From Bacteroidales bacterium (GTDB lineage Bacteria > Bacteroidota > Bacteroidia > Bacteroidales > UBA932), in NCBI GenBank assembly GCA_017631875.1, contig JAGBSL010000067.1:1-18310 (forward strand): a DNA stretch of 18,310 nucleotides. The letters are read 5' to 3'. Below the pieces are notes generated by a model. It had not been told where the DNA came from. It was given only the letters and a program-made list of their open reading frames with translations, and ran no database searches. The position numbers and the translations under genes were made by a program. Below are positions 14,501-18,310 of this stretch, in pieces. Every line of letters starts with the position of its first letter. The first letter of the stretch is position 1.

Positions 14501-15922
14501 TATCTTAGATGTTATCTTCTTGAAACCGTTCTTAAGGTTTCCAAGGTTGAATATTGATGAATCGTTTATTGCCTGCCATGTCAGGTATAGTCCTGTCGGG
14601 AGCAGGATATATGATGAAATGAATACTCCGCTGAACGGTCCTATGGCACCGTCACGGGCGAGCTTCGTTCCGGTAATGTCGATTACCCAGTAGAATACGA
14701 AGAACAGCACGGATATGATTGCCGGCGTACCCAGACCACCCTTTCTGATCAGGGCTCCGAGAGGAGCTCCGATGAAGAAGAAGATCAAGCAGGCGATCGA
14801 GAGAGCGAACTTCTTGAGTATCTCGATGTCTATGAGCCTTAGAGTGTATGTGTGGTGGTATCTCTCGCGTGAGAATGAAGCAAGAGTTCCCTGGAGGTCT
14901 TCGGCATTGCTCTTTGCCTTCTCGTATGCCGATATCTGTGACTCCAGAGACTTCCACTTGTCGGTATCCTTCTTGATGAATGGGGTTGTTCTTCCAGCCT
15001 TTCCAGCCGAGTCAAGCTGCGAGTTGTATCTAAGTGTCCTTGAAGTCTGTACGGACCTCACGTTCGCCATCTTGCCTTCATGGTTGAGGGCTCCGATGGA
15101 GTCCTGGCCATGCTGCAGCTGCTTGAGGTTCATTGATTTCACCTGGTCGTTGAAGCGGCTCGAGTCAGATTTCTGGAAGGCATAGTTTTTCAGAGGAATG
15201 ATCAGCTCCTGCATCATGAAGTCGATCTTCTGCAGCTGAAGCGTCGTGTCGCGATACTTTCTTGTATTGGTCTCTTCATAGTTCGCTCCGTCGTAAAGAG
15301 TGAAGGTAAGGTAAGTCTTGTCCTTCGACATCTTCATCAATGCGGAGTCTGCAAGCGTGAGGCTGGTGTTACCCTTGTTCTTTGTGTGGTTATATACCAT
15401 CACGCCGTACATCATGTCAGTCTCGTCGTTTCTTTCGTCGACACGAAGAATGTAGCCGTCGATACCGTTGTAGAAGGTACCTGTAGGAATTTTGATTTCC
15501 TCCTTGGTCTTTCCGATATCATCTCTGAGGGTGTAGATCTTGTTATAGGCAACAGGAATCAAGTCATTGGAGATGAAGAATGCACCGACACTGATCGCTC
15601 CGCAGATTATCGCGAGCGGTATCAGCACTCTCTGGAGGGAGATACCGGCAGCCTTGATAGCCAGCAGCTCGTTGTTTTCTCCAAGCGTACCTAGGGTCAT
15701 CATTGACGACAGCAAGGTTGCTAGAGGAAGGGACAGAGGCAGCAGAGTGGCGCTGCCCCAGCCGAGGAACTCAAGGATAACCTTGAGACTCAATCCTTTA
15801 CCGACCAGTTCATCAATGTACAGCCACAGGAACTGCATCATCAGGATGAACACGACCACCAGCAGGATCGCTATGAACGGTCCCACAAATGACTTTATTA
15901 TGAACTGGTCGAGTTTTTTCAT
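13466..15922 (-). CDS. LptF/LptG-type permease fused to methionyl-tRNA formyltransferase
   Basis: One 818-codon frame without stops encodes two complete proteins. Residues 1 to about 470 are a YjgP/YjgQ permease of lipopolysaccharide export. It has membrane helices near 10-36, 55-80, 97-122, 371-391, 399-417 and 430-450, with a long periplasmic region (about 123-360) including a charged helical stretch near 320-350. Residues about 475-818 are a full Fmt, which formylates initiator Met-tRNA using 10-formyl-tetrahydrofolate. It shows RIVYMGTPEFAV (482-493), Asn584 and His586 in FNLHAALLPQYRGAAP, and Asp622 in MDTGG, matching Asn106, His108 and Asp144 of E. coli Fmt. The linker is nearly absent. 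The permease C-terminus should be cytoplasmic, so the fusion is topologically sensible. Alternatives are internal initiation at codon 475, or an assembly error removing a stop. The thiamine pyrophosphokinase gene follows by one base. Confidence 0.9.
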   Translation of the reverse strand: MKKLDQFIIKSFVGPFIAILLVVVFILMMQFLWLYIDELVGKGLSLKVILEFLGWGSATLLPLSLPLATLLSSMMTLGTLGENNELLAIKAAGISLQRVLIPLAIICGAISVGAFFISNDLIPVAYNKIYTLRDDIGKTKEEIKIPTGTFYNGIDGYILRVDERNDETDMMYGVMVYNHTKNKGNTSLTLADSALMKMSKDKTYLTFTLYDGANYEETNTRKYRDTTLQLQKIDFMMQELIIPLKNYAFQKSDSSRFNDQVKSMNLKQLQHGQDSIGALNHEGKMANVRSVQTSRTLRYNSQLDSAGKAGRTTPFIKKDTDKWKSLESQISAYEKAKSNAEDLQGTLASFSRERYHHTYTLRLIDIEILKKFALSIACLIFFFIGAPLGALIRKGGLGTPAIISVLFFVFYWVIDITGTKLARDGAIGPFSGVFISSYILLPTGLYLTWQAINDSSIFNLGNLKNGFKKITSKIMGVFKKNRIVYMGTPEFAVAPLDALIKNGYEVVGVVTVADKASGRGLKVNESAVKKYAVEHNIPVLQPISLKDPEFLEALKAWKADLFVVVAFRMLPKVVWEIPKMGTFNLHAALLPQYRGAAPINWAVINGEKTTGVTTFMIDEGMDTGGIMYRYDCKIGPDETVGEVHDKLMAMGSDLVVNTVEAIFENNVEFRPQKSFIQGSEILKPAPKLTRELCHIDWRSNTKDIYNLIRGLSPYPAAFTELVKGDKVTQMKIYQTVKVEGEEYATMLAQCSMETAAPGTVLSDGKTFLAIATADGAISVTELQLAGKKRMPVKDFLIGFREPMTYTTTEGTSSKITGR

Positions 15923-15932
15923 AATTTTTTGA

Positions 15933-15940
15933 CAAAATTA
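15933..15940 (-). promoter_or_regulatory. Possible -7 element of the permease-Fmt gene
   Basis: TAATTTTG on the minus strand fits TAnnTTTG and ends 10 bases before the ATG. The spacing would give a leader of only a few bases. The -33 position is occupied by the G/C-rich hairpin, so the call is weak; readthrough from alaS is the alternative. Confidence 0.35.
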
Positions 15941-15951
15941 TTCAGGTCTTA

Positions 15952-15976
15952 ACCCCCTGCACCCCCTGTCAGGGGG
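15952..15976. terminator. CCCCCTG triple-unit hairpin between alaS and the fusion gene
   Basis: CCCCCTG occurs twice in direct order (15953-15959 and 15962-15968), followed by the inverse CAGGGGG (15970-15976). Either copy can pair with the inverse arm, giving two mutually exclusive stems of 6-7 bp. On the plus strand the stem is followed by ATTTTCC. On the minus strand, the direction of alaS, there is no T-run. It may be a partial terminator or a dispersed palindrome. Confidence 0.45.
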
Positions 15977-15982
15977 ATTTTC

Positions 15983-18310
15983 CTATCCGATAGCAGATTC
16001 AATCAATTTAGCAAGGGCGTCAGCAAGACCGTCGACGTTCTTGCCGCCGGCTGTCGCGAGGCCTGGCTGTCCGCCGCCACCACCCATGACGAGCTTGGCA
16101 GCTTCGCGAACGTCAGCACCTGCATTCTTGCCGGCCTTCACGAGGTCCTCTGAGTACATGAGCAGGAGCTGTGGCTTACCTGCTGCCTCGAATGCCGCAG
16201 CTATCACGAAGTTCTCAGTCTCCTTCTGGAGCATGAATGCTGCATTCTTGAGCATTGATGGATCGATGCTGTAGTCAATGATGACAACGTTCTTTCCGCC
16301 TATCTCCTTGGCAAGCTCCTTGAGGCTGTTCTTGAGGGTTACGGTCTTTTCTCTGATGACTTCTTCCATCTGCTTCTTGTATGTCTCATTCTCTTCAACC
16401 ATCTTCTTGATAGCGGCTGCAAGATCCGGTGCGTTGTTGAAGAATGCCTTTGCAATGCGGATAGATGTCTCCATTCCGTCTACAATGAGCTCGGCATGAA
16501 CGCCAGTAGTTGCCTCGATGCGGCGTACTCCGGCTGCAATAGCTGACTCTGAAGTGATCTTGAAGAATCCGATCTGTCCTGTCGCAGCTGCGTGTGTACC
16601 ACCGCAGAGCTCACAAGACTGGCCGAACTTCACTACTCGAACCTTATCGCCGTATTTCTCTCCGAAGAGGGCCATAGCGCCCATCTCCTGAGCCTCTTCC
16701 ATAGTTGCGGAGCGGTTCTCATCAAGTGGATAGTTAGCCCTGATAAGAGCGTTCACTCTCTTCTCGACTGCATCGATCTGCTCCTCGCTGAGCTTCTCGA
16801 AATGCGAGAAGTCGAAACGGAAGTACTGATCGCATACATACGATCCCTTCTGCTCCACGTGTGTTCCGAGGATCTCGCGGAGAGCCTGGTGGAGAAGGTG
16901 GGTCGCAGTATGGTTGTTCTCGATCTGGAGTCTTCTCTCAGTGTCCACATGGAGGCTGAAGCTCTCGGTGCAGTCAGCAGGGATGCGCTCTGCAACGTGG
17001 ATAGTGAGGTTGTTCTCCTTGATTGTATTTACGATGTTGATCTTCTCACCGCTCTCAGAAAGGATGTAACCGGTATCGCCTACCTGACCTCCCATCTCGG
17101 CATAGAATGGTGTGCGCTCGAATACGAGCTGGAACATGGTCTTGTTCTTCGCCTTTACTGTGCGGTGACGTGTAAGCTGGACTCCCTCGATCTCTGTAAG
17201 GTCATAACCTACGAACTCGATGTTGTCACAGTGTACGAACTCCACCCAGTCGCCAGACTCGATTGCAGTTGCGTTACGCGCTCTGTCCTTCTGCTTCTGG
17301 AGCTCTACCTGGAAGCCCTCGAGGTCGATCTTGTAACCCTTCTCGGAAGCGATAAGCTCAGAGAGGTCGATTGGGAATCCGAATGTGTCGTAGAGTACGA
17401 ATGCATCCTCGCCGCTGATGAGCTTAGTCTCTGCAGACTTAGCCATGATGTTGTCCATCAGGCGTATACCTCTGTCGAGAGTACGGAGGAATGCCATCTC
17501 CTCTTCCTTGATCACGCGCTCTATGAGTGTCTGCTGCTTCACGATCTCAGGGTAGAACTCACCCATATCGTCAACCAGCTGCTGTACGAGGCGGCAGATG
17601 AAAGGCTCGTTGAATCCGAGGAATGTGTATCCGTAACGGACTGCGCGGCGGAGGATTCGGCGGATGACGTAGCCGGCCTTCACGTTAGAAGGAAGCTGGC
17701 CGTCAGCAATAGAGAAGCTGATCGCACGGATGTGGTCAGCGATGACTCGCATTGCGATATCCTCTTCAGTTGTATTTCCATATTTGTGTCCTGAAAGCTC
17801 CTCGATCTTTGCAATCATGCCTGTGAATACGTCGGTATCGTAGTTAGACTGCTTGCCCTGGAGAGCCATGCAGAGGCGCTCGAAGCCCATTCCTGTATCC
17901 ACGTTCTTGTTAGGGAGAAGCTCAAGCTCGCCGCTTGCCTTGCGGTTGTACTGCATGAACACGTTGTTCCAGATCTCGATCACGAGGTGATGATCCTTGT
18001 TCACGAGTGATGCGCCGGGAACGGCTGCACGCTCCTCGTCAGAACGGAGGTCGATGTGGATCTCAGAACATGGTCCGCAAGGGCCTGTGTCGCCCATTTC
18101 CCAGAAGTTGTCCTTCTTGTTTCCGAGGAGGATGCGGTCCTCAGGGAGGTGCTTCTTCCATGCTTCCATAGCCTCAGTGTCGAGCGATGTGCCGTCAGCC
18201 TCAGAACCCTCGAATACAGTTGCATAAAGTCTGTCTTTGTCAAGCTTATAAACCTCTGTGAGAAGTTCCCATGCCCAGTCGATGGCCTCTACCTTGAAGT
18301 AGTCGCCGAA
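15983..18310 (-). CDS. alaS: Alanyl-tRNA synthetase (5' end outside window)
   Basis: The frame runs open to the window edge, giving 775 residues that start [17 protein letters not shown] within the catalytic core. The enzyme charges tRNA-Ala and clears mischarged serine or glycine. The visible parts are the rest of the aminoacylation domain ([22 protein letters not shown]) and the editing domain. Its zinc site consists of His467 and His471 in HTATH, and Cys569 and His573 in CGGTH. The C-terminal oligomerisation (C-Ala) domain ends with the glycine run [14 protein letters not shown]. All four editing ligands sit exactly 97 residues before their E. coli numbers (564, 568, 666, 670), so about 97 N-terminal residues are missing. 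It is the upstream neighbour of the fusion gene by 60 bases. Confidence 0.97.
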   Translation of the reverse strand, partial: FGDYFKVEAIDWAWELLTEVYKLDKDRLYATVFEGSEADGTSLDTEAMEAWKKHLPEDRILLGNKKDNFWEMGDTGPCGPCSEIHIDLRSDEERAAVPGASLVNKDHHLVIEIWNNVFMQYNRKASGELELLPNKNVDTGMGFERLCMALQGKQSNYDTDVFTGMIAKIEELSGHKYGNTTEEDIAMRVIADHIRAISFSIADGQLPSNVKAGYVIRRILRRAVRYGYTFLGFNEPFICRLVQQLVDDMGEFYPEIVKQQTLIERVIKEEEMAFLRTLDRGIRLMDNIMAKSAETKLISGEDAFVLYDTFGFPIDLSELIASEKGYKIDLEGFQVELQKQKDRARNATAIESGDWVEFVHCDNIEFVGYDLTEIEGVQLTRHRTVKAKNKTMFQLVFERTPFYAEMGGQVGDTGYILSESGEKINIVNTIKENNLTIHVAERIPADCTESFSLHVDTERRLQIENNHTATHLLHQALREILGTHVEQKGSYVCDQYFRFDFSHFEKLSEEQIDAVEKRVNALIRANYPLDENRSATMEEAQEMGAMALFGEKYGDKVRVVKFGQSCELCGGTHAAATGQIGFFKITSESAIAAGVRRIEATTGVHAELIVDGMETSIRIAKAFFNNAPDLAAAIKKMVEENETYKKQMEEVIREKTVTLKNSLKELAKEIGGKNVVIIDYSIDPSMLKNAAFMLQKETENFVIAAAFEAAGKPQLLLMYSEDLVKAGKNAGADVREAAKLVMGGGGGQPGLATAGGKNVDGLADALAKLIESAIG

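Noticed and set aside
14480..14530. Frameshift joining two separate genes (permease and fmt)
   Set aside because: Both domains are in the same frame with no broken motif, so no shift is needed to explain the sequence. A lost stop codon by sequencing error remains possible and is listed under the fusion finding.
13841..14557. 238-codon open frame on the plus strand opposite the Fmt part
   Set aside because: It is antisense to conserved Fmt motifs, with no known protein pattern.
16592..17794. 400-codon open frame on the plus strand
   Set aside because: It lies fully antisense to alaS, whose catalytic and editing motifs are intact. The translation is rich in Leu, Glu, Val and Cys and shows no family pattern; it is a codon-bias shadow.
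1..18310. CRISPR array, tRNA or rRNA gene, prophage or transposase
   Set aside because: No regularly spaced repeats, no cloverleaf-like intergenic sequence and no mobility protein were seen; gene gaps are short apart from 3686-4005.

Overview
The window reads as a chromosomal segment of an anaerobic member of the Bacteroidota, most likely order Bacteroidales. Three things point there. The proteins resemble Bacteroidales versions: PflB/PflA, a short threonine dehydratase, a zinc-ligand-less Tgt next to a YjgP/YjgQ permease, and a short SSB without an acidic tail. Many start codons follow a -7 element of the Bacteroidota form TAnnTTTG. Shine-Dalgarno sequences are mostly absent. Genus cannot be fixed from sequence alone. 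No phage, plasmid, tRNA, rRNA or CRISPR signal was seen; most of it is ordinary core genome.

Layout. 1-164: start of a patatin-like phospholipase (-), cut by the window edge. 213-3177: pflB-pflA operon (-) for anaerobic pyruvate cleavage, with a strong terminator at its end and a well-formed Bacteroidota promoter. 3347-3685: a short SSB (-). 3686-4005: AT-rich intergenic stretch between divergent genes. 4006-4416: zinc-ribbon protein of unknown function (+). 4430-6517: M3-family peptidyl-dipeptidase lipoprotein (+). 6625-8853: tgt-lptF/G operon (-). 9019-10302: nucleoside-permease-like MFS transporter (+), divergent from tgt. 10421-12722: ilvA-ilvE operon (-), for isoleucine and branched-chain amino acid synthesis. 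12799-18310: alaS (partial), an LptF/G-Fmt fusion and thiamine pyrophosphokinase, all on (-).

The most unusual gene is 13466-15922. It is one uninterrupted 818-codon frame joining a complete LptF/LptG-type lipopolysaccharide-export permease to a complete methionyl-tRNA formyltransferase. The permease C-terminus is expected on the cytoplasmic face, so Fmt would be anchored at the inner membrane, unless an internal start (codon 475) also gives free Fmt. A second LptF/G-type permease lies at 6625-7716.

The most unusual non-coding feature is a 93-bp, double-hairpin element present twice in inverted orientation (6518-6610 and 10318-10410), 90 of 93 bases identical. Each copy fills the gap between a convergent gene pair, as a bidirectional terminator would. 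A different inverted-repeat element (8916-9004) lies in the leader of the MFS gene, and a CCCCCTG-based hairpin lies between alaS and the fusion gene.
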